Assembly (NCBI GenBank): GCA_964574335.1
Contig: CAZNNH010000004.1
Location: forward strand, 29,885-93,884
DNA length: 64,000 nucleotides
Direction: 5' to 3'
Origin: CAZNNH01 sp964574335
GTDB taxonomy: Bacteria; Acidobacteriota; Vicinamibacteria; Fen-336
Below, in pieces: positions 17,525-28,225 of this stretch. Each line of letters starts with the position of its first letter. Within the stretch, counting starts at the first letter, position 1. A program made the translations under genes and the position numbers. The notes under the pieces were generated by a model. The model saw only the letters and a program-made list of their open reading frames with translations, was not told where the DNA came from and ran no database searches.

Positions 17525-19764
17525 TCAGGCCGGGACCAGCCCGGCGTAGCGGGCCATCAGGCATTTCGGCCCCAGGCCCGGGAAAGAGACCGTCACCTTG
17601 AGGCCGTCTCCCCGGCCCTCGTTCCGTAGCACGGTCCCCACCCCGAAGAGCGGGTGCCTGACCCGACGCCCCGGACGCAGCTCATCCGGGCCGGACAGCG
17701 CCGGGAGCAGAGACGTTGGGGTCTCGACGGAGACTCCTGGCCGGCCGGCGTCGAGCCCCGAGAGCTGGACATGCCGCCGCGGGATCTCGGAGAGGAATCG
17801 AGAAGGCTCCGATAGCCGTCGCTGGCCGAAGACCTGGCGGCTCACCGCCCAGGACATGAAGAGGCGTCGCTTGGCCCGGGTCATGCCGACGTAGCAGAGG
17901 CGTCGCTCCTCCTCCAGCGCCCGCGCGCTCTGGAGGCTGCGTGCGTGCGGAGCCAGACCCTCCTCCATTCCCACCAGGAAGACAGCGTCGAACTCCAAGC
18001 CTTTGGCGGAATGGAGCGTCATCAGCACCACCGGGACGTCGTCCCGTATCTCGTCGGCGTCGCTGAGCAGCGAAACGCTGTCCAGGAAGCCGATCAGGCC
18101 GCCCTCCGGCTCTCGGAGAGAGAAGTCATCGGCCGCCTGCAGCAGCTCGGCGAGGTTGGCCAGGCGCTCCTGGCTTTCGACGGAGTTGTCGTGGGCCAGG
18201 GCCGCGGCATAGCCGCTCCGCTCCAGCACCCACCCGAGGAGCTGCCGCAGGCTCGAGCCGTCGACGTCCCGCTGAAGGCCCAGCATCAGGTCCCTGAAGC
18301 GGAGCAGGGGTTGGCACGCGCGAGCGGGCAGCAGCGCCTCGTCCACCGCGCGAACCAGGGCGCCCCAGAGGTGGTCCTGCCGGGCCGCGGCCAGCCGCTC
18401 GAGCTCGGCCAGGGTGCGGCCGCCGATGCCTCGCGGCGGCACGTTCAGGACACGCCGGAGTGCCACGTCGTCACGAGGGTTGCGCACCACCCGCAGGTAG
18501 GCCAGCAGGTCCTTGATCTCCTTGCGGGCGTAGAAGCCGACCCCACCCACCACGCAGTAGGAGAGGTTCCGTCTCAGCAACGCCTCCTCGAGCAGCCGAC
18601 TCTGGGCGTTGACGCGATAGAGCACGGCGACCCGGCCCGTTCCCAGGAGCTCTTCGATGTGGGCCACGGTCCAGGCGGCTTCGTGATACTCGTCAGCGGC
18701 GCGGTGCACCCGTACCGGCTCCCCGTCTCCGCTCACGGCCAGCAGGCGCTTGCCGAGACGGGAGCGGTTGTGGGCGACGAGACCGGCGGCGGCATCCAGT
18801 ATCGGTTGGACAGACCGGTAGTTGTGCTCCAGGCGGAGCACCCTGGCCGGCGAGAAGTCACGCTCGAAGTCGAGGATGTTGCGAATGTCCGCGCCCCTCC
18901 AGGAATAGATCGACTGGTCCTCGTCACCCACCACAGTGAGGTTCCCGTCGGCCCCCACCAGTAGCCGCACCAGCTGGTACTGGACGCGGTTGGTGTCCTG
19001 ATACTCGTCCACCAGCACGTAGCGAAAGCGGCGCTGCCAGCGCTCGCGGACCGCGGCTTCCTGGTTCAACAAGGCCACCGCTTCGACCAGCAGGTCGTCG
19101 AAGTCGAGGGCGTTGGCCTCTCGGAGCAGCTCCCCGTAGCGATCGGCGACGCGGTCCAGGAGGCGCTCCGACAAGCTGGGCTCGGGACCGTCCGGGTCGA
19201 GGTCGGGCGCGTCCATCTCCTCTTCGTTGTCTCCGTTTCGGGTGCACTCGGCCGCAACCGCCGCAGGCCCCTGAGGCAGGGCGCGGTTCTTACGGGCGGA
19301 CAGGCGCGACAGGACACGCCGTGGCGGGTGCAGCTTCTCCGGCAGGCCGAGCGCCCGCAGGGCCGTCCGCACCGCGGCGAGCTGGTCATCGGCGTCGTAG
19401 ATGACGAAGTCACGACGTCGCCCCAGCGCGTCCGCGTGGCGGCGCAACAGCCGCACGCAGAAGCTGTGAAACGTCATGATCCAGAGGGAGGTCGACTCCT
19501 CGCCCAAGAGCGAGGCGACACGGGCGCGCATCTCCGCCGCCGCCTTGTTGGTGAAGGTGACCGCCAGCACCTGCTCCGGCAGGACGCCTCGCTCGCGAAT
19601 CAGATGGGCGATGCGGTGGGTGATGACGCGCGTCTTGCCGCTCCCGGCCCCGGCCTGGATCAGCACCGCCCCCCCAGTGGCCAGCACCGCCTGCTGCTGC
19701 TGCGGGTTCAGGCCCTCGAGAAGGGGAGAAGCCGCGGCACCGGCTGGGGGCTCGGACGCCTCGA

Positions 19765-19768
<4 letters not shown>
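17525..19768 (-). CDS. pcrA: UvrD/PcrA-type superfamily 1 DNA helicase
   Basis: ATP-dependent 3'-5' DNA helicase for repair and for clearing blocked replication or transcription. 747 residues. The Walker A AGAGSGKT is at 39-46, motif Ia TFTNKAAAEMR at about 70-80, motif II VDEYQDTN, motif III GDEDQSIYSWRGA, motif V TLHSAKGLEFDAVF and motif VI VGMTRAKRRL. The C-terminal region (about 695-747, RRVRHPLFGVGTV...) is the Tudor-like RNA-polymerase-binding domain of PcrA/UvrD. An acidic insertion (NEEEMDAPDLDPDGPEP) lies near residue 190. Its ATG overlaps the glmS stop by four bases. Confidence 0.95.
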
Positions 19769-21606
<1,838 letters not shown>

Positions 21607-21680
21607 CGCGGACTAGCCCCCGCCTCGGGACGCCGAGAGGCCCTGCGCGACCCGGCCGCCATGGGTGTCGCCGGGGGCGG

Positions 21681-23096
21681 TCATGGGCGCGGCTTGGACC
21701 CCGCCAGGGCCTCGCGGCGTTGCCGCGCCCAGCCAGGCTTGACCACCTGGCGGGCCCGCCCGAGGACCAGCGCGTCTGCCGGGACGTCCTGGGTGACGAC
21801 GCTGCCGGCCGCCACGTAGGCGCCCTCGCCGATAGTCACCGGTGCCACCAGGGTCGAGTTGCTACCGATGAAGGCGCCAGCGGCGATCGTCGTGGGATGT
21901 TTCAGGCGCCCGTCATAGTTGCAGGTGATGGTGCCGGCGCCCACGTTCACGCCGGGACCGATGGTGCTGTCCCCCAGGTAGGACAGGTGGGGAGCCTTGG
22001 AGCCCTTCCCGAGGTGGGTCTTCTTGAGCTCGACGAAGTTGCCCACTCGGGCGCCCGCCCCAATCACCGTGGCCGGCCGCACGTGGGCGAACGGCCCCAC
22101 CGAGGCCGCGGCCTCGACCGTGCACTCTCGGAGCAGGCAGTGGTCGAGAACCTGAGCCCCGGCGCCGACCTCCACGTCCACCAGGCGGGCGAATGGCCCC
22201 ACGGCCGCGCCGGAGCGGATCACGCTGTGCCCCTCGAGCACACAGAACGGGCGGATCACGGCCTCCGGCTCGACCACGACATCCGGACCGACGCGGATGC
22301 TGGTCGGGTCCTCCAGCAGCGCTCCTGTCTCGAGAAGCTGGTGGAGCCGCCGGGCGTTCAAGATCCTGGCGGCCTTGGCCAGCTCGGCGAGTGTGTTGAC
22401 GCCGAGGGCCTCGTCGGGGTCTTGGGTGGGCATCGCGCAGACGCGGAGCCCCTCGGACCGGAGCAAGGCCACCACGTCGGTCAGATAGTACTCGCCCTGG
22501 GCGTTGTGGGCCTCCAGCCGATCGAGGGCGGGCAGCAGCGGCCCTCGCTCGAAGACGTAGACCCCCGCGTTGAGCTCGCGCACAGCGTGCTCATCGGGAG
22601 AGGCATCGGCGGCCTCCACGATGCGCTCCACAGCGCCGTCCATCCCCCGGATCACACGGCCGTAGGCGCTCGGGCCGGGCAGCTCGAAGGAGAGGAGGGT
22701 GGCGGCAGCACCCGCCCGAAGGTGGGTTTCGAGCAAGGTCCGCAGGGTCTCGGACCGCAGCAGCGGCTGGTCCCCGTAGAGCACCAGCAGCCGCTCGGGG
22801 GGCCGGCTCGAGAAGATCTCCCGGGCCGAGCGCAAGGCGTCCCCGGTTCCGAGCGGTGACGACTGCCGGGCGAACTCGAGCGGCTCTCCTTCGAAGGCGG
22901 CCTCGACCAGCTCGGCGCCGTGCCCCACCACCACCGTGACCGGGCGGCACCCAGCCCCCTCGACGGCAGCCAGGACGTAGCCGAGGACGGGTCGGTCGCC
23001 GGCCCGATGCAAGACCTTCGGGAGCCGGCTCCGCATCCGTTTACCGAGCCCGGCTGCCAACACGACGGCCTGCGCGTCGAGGCTCACCAAGCGCAT
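21681..23096 (-). CDS. glmU: Bifunctional GlmU (GlcN-1-P acetyltransferase / GlcNAc-1-P uridylyltransferase)
   Basis: Makes UDP-GlcNAc for peptidoglycan and lipid A. 471 residues, usual length. The N-terminal uridylyltransferase has VLAAGLGKRMRSRLPKVLH at about 12-30 and GTGDALRSA near 83-91. The C-terminal left-handed beta-helix (from about 250) has the hexapeptide repeats and acetyltransferase residues in ELKKTHLGKGSKAPHLSYLG and ITCNYDG. It lies upstream of glmS on the same strand, so the pair forms a UDP-GlcNAc supply unit feeding lpxC nearby. Confidence 0.97.
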   Translation of the reverse strand: MRLVSLDAQAVVLAAGLGKRMRSRLPKVLHRAGDRPVLGYVLAAVEGAGCRPVTVVVGHGAELVEAAFEGEPLEFARQSSPLGTGDALRSAREIFSSRPPERLLVLYGDQPLLRSETLRTLLETHLRAGAAATLLSFELPGPSAYGRVIRGMDGAVERIVEAADASPDEHAVRELNAGVYVFERGPLLPALDRLEAHNAQGEYYLTDVVALLRSEGLRVCAMPTQDPDEALGVNTLAELAKAARILNARRLHQLLETGALLEDPTSIRVGPDVVVEPEAVIRPFCVLEGHSVIRSGAAVGPFARLVDVEVGAGAQVLDHCLLRECTVEAAASVGPFAHVRPATVIGAGARVGNFVELKKTHLGKGSKAPHLSYLGDSTIGPGVNVGAGTITCNYDGRLKHPTTIAAGAFIGSNSTLVAPVTIGEGAYVAAGSVVTQDVPADALVLGRARQVVKPGWARQRREALAGSKPRP

Positions 23097-23130
23097 CCTA
23101 GCACGGGGCCCTGGAGCGCTCGGAGCGGCG

Positions 23131-23652
23131 TCACACCGCCTCGATCAGCGCCTCGAACCCCGCCTCGTCGCGGATGTCATCGAAGTCGGCATCGTGGCGA
23201 GCCTGGGCGCGGACCTCGGACGAGATCGTGATCGCCTCCCGCAGCGCCTGGATCGCCCCACCCACGTCCCCGGTCCGGGCCAGACTGGCCGCCAGGCAGT
23301 AGTGGGCGTGCACGTTCTTGGGAGCCTGCTCGGCCGCCCGGCGAAAGCACTTGACCGCGTCGGCGAAGGACTCGGCGTTGTGCAGGAAGACCCCGTGGGC
23401 CAGCAGCTCCTCGAGGCTCTTGGGTTTGAAGGGGGCGGCAGGATGTGTCTCCCGCTCGCAGATGAGCAGATAGACGCGAGCGCGCTCGATCAGGTCGGGC
23501 TGGTCCTTGTGCTGCTCGAGGAGCGCGGCAAAGTGGGTCTGCGCTCGTTCGAAGTCCTTCTTGCCCAACGCGCGGAACGCCTTCTCGAAGAGCTCGAGCG
23601 CCTGACTGGAGCGGCGCGGCGCAGCCCCTCCCGAGACCCTCTTTCCGCTCAT
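23131..23652 (-). CDS. TPR-repeat protein
   Basis: 173-residue cytoplasmic protein without a signal peptide. Residues 16-60 (ALELFEKAFRALGKKDFERA...) and 86-145 (GVFLHNAESFADAVKCFRRAAEQAPKN then LAASLARTGDVGGAIQALREAI) read as TPR or Sel1-like helical hairpins. The C-terminal DADFDDIRDEAGFEALIEA matches the end motif of many TPR-end proteins (acidic DF..L). A strong AGGAGG ribosome site precedes the ATG. It is 34 bases upstream of glmU, so it may be co-transcribed. Specific role unknown. Confidence 0.85.
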   Translation of the reverse strand: MSGKRVSGGAAPRRSSQALELFEKAFRALGKKDFERAQTHFAALLEQHKDQPDLIERARVYLLICERETHPAAPFKPKSLEELLAHGVFLHNAESFADAVKCFRRAAEQAPKNVHAHYCLAASLARTGDVGGAIQALREAITISSEVRAQARHDADFDDIRDEAGFEALIEAV

Positions 23653-23867
23653 CCCTCGCCTCCTTTCCGACCGCAGGTCTTAGGGCGAAAGCAGCGAGTC
23701 TAGCACACCATTCCCGCCCCGGAAGTGAGCGCCGCTATCGTCGCCGGGGTGGGTGTGGTCTCGCGGCCACGGGGCGGCCTCCCGGCCTGTGGTCTGGGCC
23801 CCACACCGGCCGGCGCCTGACTCTCGCAAGAGGTTGTGGCTGAGCAACATCGCTCCCTTCCGCCGAT

Positions 23868-23883
23868 CGGCACGGCTGTTGCA
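23868..23883 (+). promoter_or_regulatory. Candidate sigma-54 promoter for lpxC
   Basis: CGGCACGGCTGTTGCA matches the -24/-12 consensus TGGCACGrNNNTTGCW at all fixed positions except the first, with GG (23869-23870) and GC (23881-23882) separated by exactly 10 bases. It is in the 260-base gap ahead of lpxC and predicts a transcript starting near 23894, 19 bases before the ATG. The rest of that gap shows nothing I can name. Confidence 0.55.
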
Positions 23884-23912
23884 CGCTTCCGCCGGAACAC
23901 GGAAAACGCTGC

Positions 23913-24815
23913 ATGGCCTATCGAAGGACTCTCAGGCGGGCGGTTGGCTGCACCGGGATCGGCCTTCACTCCGGCCGCGCCGTCCACCTCGAGATCAAGC
24001 CGGCGCCCGCCGAGCATGGCATCCGCTTCCTCCGGACGGACGTGGGCGTGACCATCCCCGCCACCCTCGCCCACCTGGGTCGGACCGACCACGCCACCTC
24101 CCTGAGCGCCGGGGGCTTCTCGGTGGAGACGGTGGAACACCTGCTCTCGGCCCTGCAGGGCCTCGGTGTGGACGACGCTCTGGTGGAGGTCGACCGCCCA
24201 GAGCTGCCGATCCTGGATGGCAGCGCGGCCCCGTACGTGTTCCTTCTTCACGAAGCCGGGCTCCGACCGCAGCGAGCGCCCCGGCGGTTCCTCAAGGTCC
24301 TCCAGCCGGTCGAGGTGGTTCACGGCGGCAAGCGCGTACGGCTCTCTCCTGCCGACCACTTCCGTGTCAGCTACTCCATCGGCTTCGAGCACCCGCTGCT
24401 CCGGCGCCAGTCGGCGTCGTTCCGTGTCAGCGCCCAGACCTTCACCGAGAGCATCGCGCCCGCCCGCACCTTCGGCTTCCTGAGAGAGGTCGAGCAGCTT
24501 CGGCGCAAGGGGCTCGCCCTCGGTGGGAGCCTGGAGAACGCGGTGGTGATCAGCGAGGGCGGGGTGCTCAACAACAACCTGCGCTTCCAGGACGAGTTCG
24601 TCCGCCACAAGATCCTGGACGCGGTTGGCGACCTCGCCCTGCTCGGGCGCCCCCTCCTCGCCCACCTCGAAGCCGAGAAGGCCGGGCACGCGATGCACAC
24701 AGCCGTCGCCCAGCGGCTTCTGGAGACGCCGGAAGCCTGGGCCTTGGTCGCCCATCCCCAGCTTCCTACCGTAGACGTGGCGCCGGCCCGGGAGCCGGTC
24801 CTCGAGATTCCCTGA
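23913..24815 (+). CDS. lpxC: UDP-3-O-acyl-N-acetylglucosamine deacetylase
   Basis: Zinc amidase for the committed step of lipid A synthesis, which shows that the cell makes LPS. 300 residues, normal length. The start region RRAVGCTGIGLHSG is typical. Zinc ligands are in VETVEHLLSAL (about 70-80) and DEFVRHKILDAVGDLALLGR (around 229-248), and the general acid/base histidine lies in GHAMHTA near 258. The phrase ARTFGFLREVEQL is also conserved. It is the only plus-strand gene in this section and has its own promoter candidate. Confidence 0.97.
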   Translation: MAYRRTLRRAVGCTGIGLHSGRAVHLEIKPAPAEHGIRFLRTDVGVTIPATLAHLGRTDHATSLSAGGFSVETVEHLLSALQGLGVDDALVEVDRPELPILDGSAAPYVFLLHEAGLRPQRAPRRFLKVLQPVEVVHGGKRVRLSPADHFRVSYSIGFEHPLLRRQSASFRVSAQTFTESIAPARTFGFLREVEQLRRKGLALGGSLENAVVISEGGVLNNNLRFQDEFVRHKILDAVGDLALLGRPLLAHLEAEKAGHAMHTAVAQRLLETPEAWALVAHPQLPTVDVAPAREPVLEIP

Positions 24816-24838
24816 TCACGACCCGCCGGGGGAGCGGC

Positions 24839-25249
24839 CTACTTCCCCTTGGGCTCGACCACTGTCGCCAAAAGCAGCACCGTGAAGGACTTCTGGCCCA
24901 TGTCATTGGAGTGTATCAGGACCCTCTTGCGGAGGTGACGGGGGCTGGACCCGGTCCTCAGCGTGGCGCGCAGCACCGTGCTCTCGCCGGGGGCGAGGAG
25001 CTTGTCGTCGAGCAGCGCCGCCGTGCACCCGCAGTCGGTCAGCACCTTCTCGATCACGAGCTCCTTGGTCCCCTGATTGGAGACCGTGAACTCCTTCTCC
25101 ACCGTCTTGTTGGGGAGCACCTCGCCGAAGTCGAATTGCGACGGCTCGACGGCGATCCGCGGCCCGCGGATCCTCCCCTTGGCCGGCCCGTCAGAACCTG
25201 CCGGCAAGAGCAGCAGCCCTGCCAGCAGCAGCCCCAGACCACCCGTCAT
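24839..25249 (-). CDS. DUF1573 domain secreted protein
   Basis: 136 residues: a hydrophobic signal (MTGGLGLLLAGLLLLPAG) and one Ig-like DUF1573 domain. The block FDFGEVLPNKTVEKEFTVSN (about 39-58) and the TDCGCTAA cysteine motif (about 71-78) define the family. DUF1573 proteins are exported and often anchored by a lipid or tail; their function is not settled. The ATG overlaps the previous stop by four bases, so it ends the operon that contains the ECF sigma factor and the STAS protein. Confidence 0.85.
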   Translation of the reverse strand: MTGGLGLLLAGLLLLPAGSDGPAKGRIRGPRIAVEPSQFDFGEVLPNKTVEKEFTVSNQGTKELVIEKVLTDCGCTAALLDDKLLAPGESTVLRATLRTGSSPRHLRKRVLIHSNDMGQKSFTVLLLATVVEPKGK

Positions 25250-25557
25250 GATGACCTCCCCGCTGCCCGCCCCCGAGCCTTCTTTCTGTTGTTCCCCGAG
25301 GTCAGCCGCCGCATGTAGGCGTCCAGGATCTCGTTCTCGTAGGTGACCGAGTTCAGGAACAGGCTCTCTACAAGATAACTCTGCCGGTCCTCCTCGGTCA
25401 TCTGGGTCACCAGCCCCCGGATCTCCCGCATCATGTCCTCGAAGGAGACCTGGAGCTTCTTCTTGAGCGTGACCTCCCGGTACAGGGTCTCGAGCAGCGC
25501 CAGAAGGTCCCCGTCCAGGGGGAGCTCGAAGCCCGTCGATAGCCGGACGCTACGCAC
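25246..25557 (-). CDS. Conserved-looking small protein of unknown function
   Basis: 103 residues starting at a GTG (complement of 25555-25557). No family recognised. It is mostly helical by eye (LLALLETLYREVTLKKKLQ, MMREIRGLVTQMTEEDRQSY) with a basic, Arg/Gly-rich tail. No signal peptide or membrane segment, so cytoplasmic. It overlaps the STAS gene by 8 bases and DUF1573 by 4, which suggests it works with the sigma-STAS pair. It could be an anti-sigma or adaptor, but nothing in the sequence proves that. Confidence 0.7.
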   Translation of the reverse strand: MRSVRLSTGFELPLDGDLLALLETLYREVTLKKKLQVSFEDMMREIRGLVTQMTEEDRQSYLVESLFLNSVTYENEILDAYMRRLTSGNNRKKARGRAAGRSS

Positions 25558-25918
25558 CGCCGCGGCCCTCCGAGGCCTGGCTGCCGAACGCCAGCAGCGC
25601 CTCCTTTTCGTCCTTGTGAATCTCGATGATCCGGTGGACCCCGGTCATCGAGAGCATGGTCTCGACGCGTGGCTGGAGGCCGCTCAGCCGGAGCCGCCCC
25701 GAGCGGTCGTCCAAGAGCCGATGGATGTCCATCAGGCAGCCGATCGAGGCGCTGTCGACGTAGCTGACCGCAGCCAGGTCGATCACCAGCCCGCGGGCCC
25801 CCTCCTCGACCAACTGCCTGATGTCCGCGAAGAACGAGGACAGGACCGGGTAGGTGAGCTTCGCTTCTTGGACGCGCACCACCCGGACCTCTCCGTGACT
25901 CTCCACCAGAAGACGCAT
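25550..25918 (-). CDS. STAS-domain anti-sigma-factor antagonist
   Basis: 122-residue single STAS domain of the SpoIIAA/RsbV type, the class that binds anti-sigma kinases. The phosphorylatable serine region is present as YVDSASIGCLMDIHR (about 55-69). The ATG at 25918 follows a GGAGG ribosome site and lies 4 bases downstream of the sigma factor stop. Classical STAS antagonists act with a serine kinase of the RsbW type; none is encoded nearby, so the partner is unknown. Confidence 0.9.
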   Translation of the reverse strand: MRLLVESHGEVRVVRVQEAKLTYPVLSSFFADIRQLVEEGARGLVIDLAAVSYVDSASIGCLMDIHRLLDDRSGRLRLSGLQPRVETMLSMTGVHRIIEIHKDEKEALLAFGSQASEGRGGA

Positions 25919-25922
25919 CAGC

Positions 25923-26531
25923 TCACCTCCGAGCCTCGGCCCGTCGTCGCCCTGGCCGTGCCATCCCCCCACCCCCGGGCTGCTGGGCGCGCAGCAGCAG
26001 ACGGGTCAGCTCCTCGCGTCCCCGGTTGATCCGGCTCTTGACCGTCCCCTCGGGCAGCCGCAGCCGGTCCGCCATCTCCTGGTAGCTGAGCCCCTGGAGG
26101 TCGCGGAGCACGACCGCCTCCCGCAGCTTGTCGGGGAGCAGCTCGAGGCCTCGACGGAGGAAACCCCTCCGGTCGAGGTCCTCGAGGGTGCGGTGTGGGT
26201 TGCCGTACTTCGCCGGAGCCAGATCGAAGGCCACCAGGTCCTCGACCAGGACCTCTCGCTCCCGCTTGCGGGCCCGGTAGTGGTCGATGCAGTAGTTGCG
26301 GGCCACGCTGGACAGCCAGGTAGAGAAGTCGGCGTCCCGGTGGAACTTGTCCAGGCTCTTGAAGACCTTCAGGAACACCTCCTGGGTCAGGTCCTCCGCC
26401 TGATCGTGCTTGCCCGTGAACTTGTAGGCGATGTGGAAGACCTTCCTCCGGAAGCGAGTGACGATTTGCTCCCAGGCGGCGTTGTCTCTGCGCAGGCAGC
26501 GCTCGATCAGCTCGCCGTCGGATGCCGTCAC
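25923..26531 (-). CDS. ECF-type RNA polymerase sigma factor
   Basis: 202 residues from the GTG at 26531, chosen because it has a GGGGGTAGA ribosome site and lies just before sigma region 2; a TTG at 26627 would add a low-complexity extension. Region 2 is DLTQEVFLKVFKSLDKF and the WLSSVARNYCIDHYRARK stretch; region 4 is LPDKLREAVVLRDLQGLSYQ then LPEGTVKSRINRGREEL. It is followed within 4 bases by the STAS gene and no zinc-finger anti-sigma gene, unlike the other sigma factor at 42677. Regulon unknown. Confidence 0.92.
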   Translation of the reverse strand: MTASDGELIERCLRRDNAAWEQIVTRFRRKVFHIAYKFTGKHDQAEDLTQEVFLKVFKSLDKFHRDADFSTWLSSVARNYCIDHYRARKREREVLVEDLVAFDLAPAKYGNPHRTLEDLDRRGFLRRGLELLPDKLREAVVLRDLQGLSYQEMADRLRLPEGTVKSRINRGREELTRLLLRAQQPGGGGMARPGRRRAEARR

Positions 26532-26640
26532 TCTACCCCCGGCCGAGGGCTGCGCTCTGGGTTGGGTTCCCGCCGTGCTCCGACCTTCCTGGGTTCGGAT
26601 GATAGGTGGCGATGCCGACAGAATCAAACCAGGCGGGCAG

Positions 26641-27471
26641 CTACTGAAGCACGGGTCGCCCCGCCTGGCTCCAAGCCGTGAACCAGAAGCTCCCGCACTC
26701 GCCGGCGGCCTGGCTCAGCCGACCGCTGATGATGTCGCGGATGCGATCGGCCAGGGCCTCGTAGTAGAGCTCGGTGTAGCCGCCCCGGCCGCGGTGGGCG
26801 AGGTCTTCCTCGTAGAGCAGGTTGTCGACCCAGATGTAGCTGGCCAGGATCAAGCCGAAGACGTGCTCGTACGGGTCGTCCAGGAAGTGAGCGGCGTCCG
26901 GTTTCACCTTGATCGCCTTCTCGGCGGCCTCGGGGAACTTCTGGCTCAGGCGCACCCAGAGCCCGTGCTGTTCGGTCATCTGCCCGTCGAAGTTCTCGGT
27001 CAGGGCCAGTGGGTTGTGCAGGTCGGTCACCAGGCTGGCGAGGGTGTCGGACTCGGCGAGAATGCGCCCCTTGTCAGCGGCGCGGAAGGCCTCTACCAGG
27101 CGGGCGTAGGCGTCGTCGATGAGCCACGGTAGGCGACCGACCCTGTCGGCTGTCGCGCCGAAACGCGCCTTCAGCTCCTTTTCGGAGCGGGGTATGTCGC
27201 GGAACGGGAACGGGGCCACCAGATCGGCCGCGAACCGTCGCTCCGGTCCCTCTGTAGGCAACTCGGCATCTGGGGCCAGGCTGGGAAGCTCGTCGCGGTG
27301 GTCACGGTAGAACTTCTTGAGCCCCTTGGGCAGGGTATCGACCGCAGCGGAGGTGACCAGTCGGTGCGCCACCGGGCCCCACGCCCAAGCGGCCCCAGGA
27401 TTGAGGGCCAACGTCGCCGCCAGGCACGCACCCACCAACACCGGCCACCGTCGCTCCCGCGGGTCGATCAT
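26641..27471 (-). CDS. Secreted S1/P1-nuclease-like or zinc phospholipase C superfamily protein
   Basis: 276 residues with a signal peptide ending near residue 30 (ALNPGAAWAWG). After cleavage the mature protein would begin WGPVAHRLVTSAAV, the N-terminal Trp plus Gly/His of the P1 nuclease/phospholipase C fold, where the terminal amino group and a histidine bind zinc. A second metal motif is DLHNPLALTENFDGQMTEQH (about 150-169), the S1/P1 DxHxP pattern. The C-terminus has ALADRIRDIISGRLSQAAG, which fits the last helix. It should cleave nucleic acid or phospholipid in the periplasm. It sits between comF and the ECF sigma gene. Confidence 0.75.
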   Translation of the reverse strand: MIDPRERRWPVLVGACLAATLALNPGAAWAWGPVAHRLVTSAAVDTLPKGLKKFYRDHRDELPSLAPDAELPTEGPERRFAADLVAPFPFRDIPRSEKELKARFGATADRVGRLPWLIDDAYARLVEAFRAADKGRILAESDTLASLVTDLHNPLALTENFDGQMTEQHGLWVRLSQKFPEAAEKAIKVKPDAAHFLDDPYEHVFGLILASYIWVDNLLYEEDLAHRGRGGYTELYYEALADRIRDIISGRLSQAAGECGSFWFTAWSQAGRPVLQ

Positions 27472-27487
27472 CGTCTCCCTCCACTCT

Positions 27488-28213
27488 TCACCGAGCCACC
27501 CGCGCCACCGTCAGCAGGCGGACCGCACGCGCCCCGGCCTGCCGAAGCGCCGAAGCACAGGCACGGCTGGTGGCCCCGGTCGTACACACGTCGTCCACCA
27601 GCACGACCTTCTTTCCATGAATCCGAGCCCGACGTCGAACCACGAACGCGCCGGCTACGTTTCGGCGTCGGCCCGCCGCCGAGAGCCCGGTTTGTGGCGC
27701 TGTCTCCTTGCGGCGGGTCAGGGCGTCCTTCTCCACCGGGACACCCGCCCGTCGCGCCAGCGCCGTGGCGATCAGCTCGGCCTGATTGTAGCCGCGCTGC
27801 CGGCGCCTTCGCGGGTGGAGGGGAATCGGCACCACCACCGCCCCCGGATCGAAGAGCGCCCGCACCTCTGCCTCCCGCCACAGTAGCTCGGCGAGCCGCC
27901 CCGACACCCGCTGGCGGCCCTTGAACTTGAGCTCCTGAACCAGGATCTTGAGGGGGCCTTCGTAGGGACCGAGGCTGGCCCCTGCGTCGAAGTGGGAGAG
28001 CCCCCGCCGACATCGCCCGCAGGGTCCAGAAACGGTCTCGGGCAGGATCGTGCCACACTCACAGGCCCCGCCGCGGTGGCGCGGGAGACGTTGCCAGCAC
28101 CGCTCGCACAGCGGCCCCTGCAGAGGTCGCTCGACCGGGTCGCTGCACGCCGGGCAACGAGCCGGAAAGACCAGGGCCAGGACCGGGTCGATCACCCGTG
28201 CCAGAGAAGCCAT
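27488..28213 (-). CDS. comF: ComF-family phosphoribosyltransferase-like protein
   Basis: 241 residues. An N-terminal zinc-binding module has CPACSDPVERPLQGPLCERC (20-39) and a second CxC...CxxC pair (CECG, CGRCRR). The C-terminal type I PRT domain carries VVLVDDVCTTGATSRA (about 199-214), the PRPP-loop motif. ComF proteins contribute to natural transformation with DprA (encoded at 36759) and RecA; the presence of both suggests competence. It is 17 bases upstream of the nuclease gene. Confidence 0.9.
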   Translation of the reverse strand: MASLARVIDPVLALVFPARCPACSDPVERPLQGPLCERCWQRLPRHRGGACECGTILPETVSGPCGRCRRGLSHFDAGASLGPYEGPLKILVQELKFKGRQRVSGRLAELLWREAEVRALFDPGAVVVPIPLHPRRRRQRGYNQAELIATALARRAGVPVEKDALTRRKETAPQTGLSAAGRRRNVAGAFVVRRRARIHGKKVVLVDDVCTTGATSRACASALRQAGARAVRLLTVARVAR

Positions 28214-28225
28214 CCCCGGCTACCG

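Noticed and set aside
17529..17545. GCCGGG/CCCGGC hairpin between the lipoprotein and pcrA ends
   Set aside because: Lies in the last codons of pcrA and has no T-run; too weak for a terminator call.
21607..21680. glmS ribozyme
   Set aside because: The gap before glmS is only 74 bases and none of the conserved core is seen.
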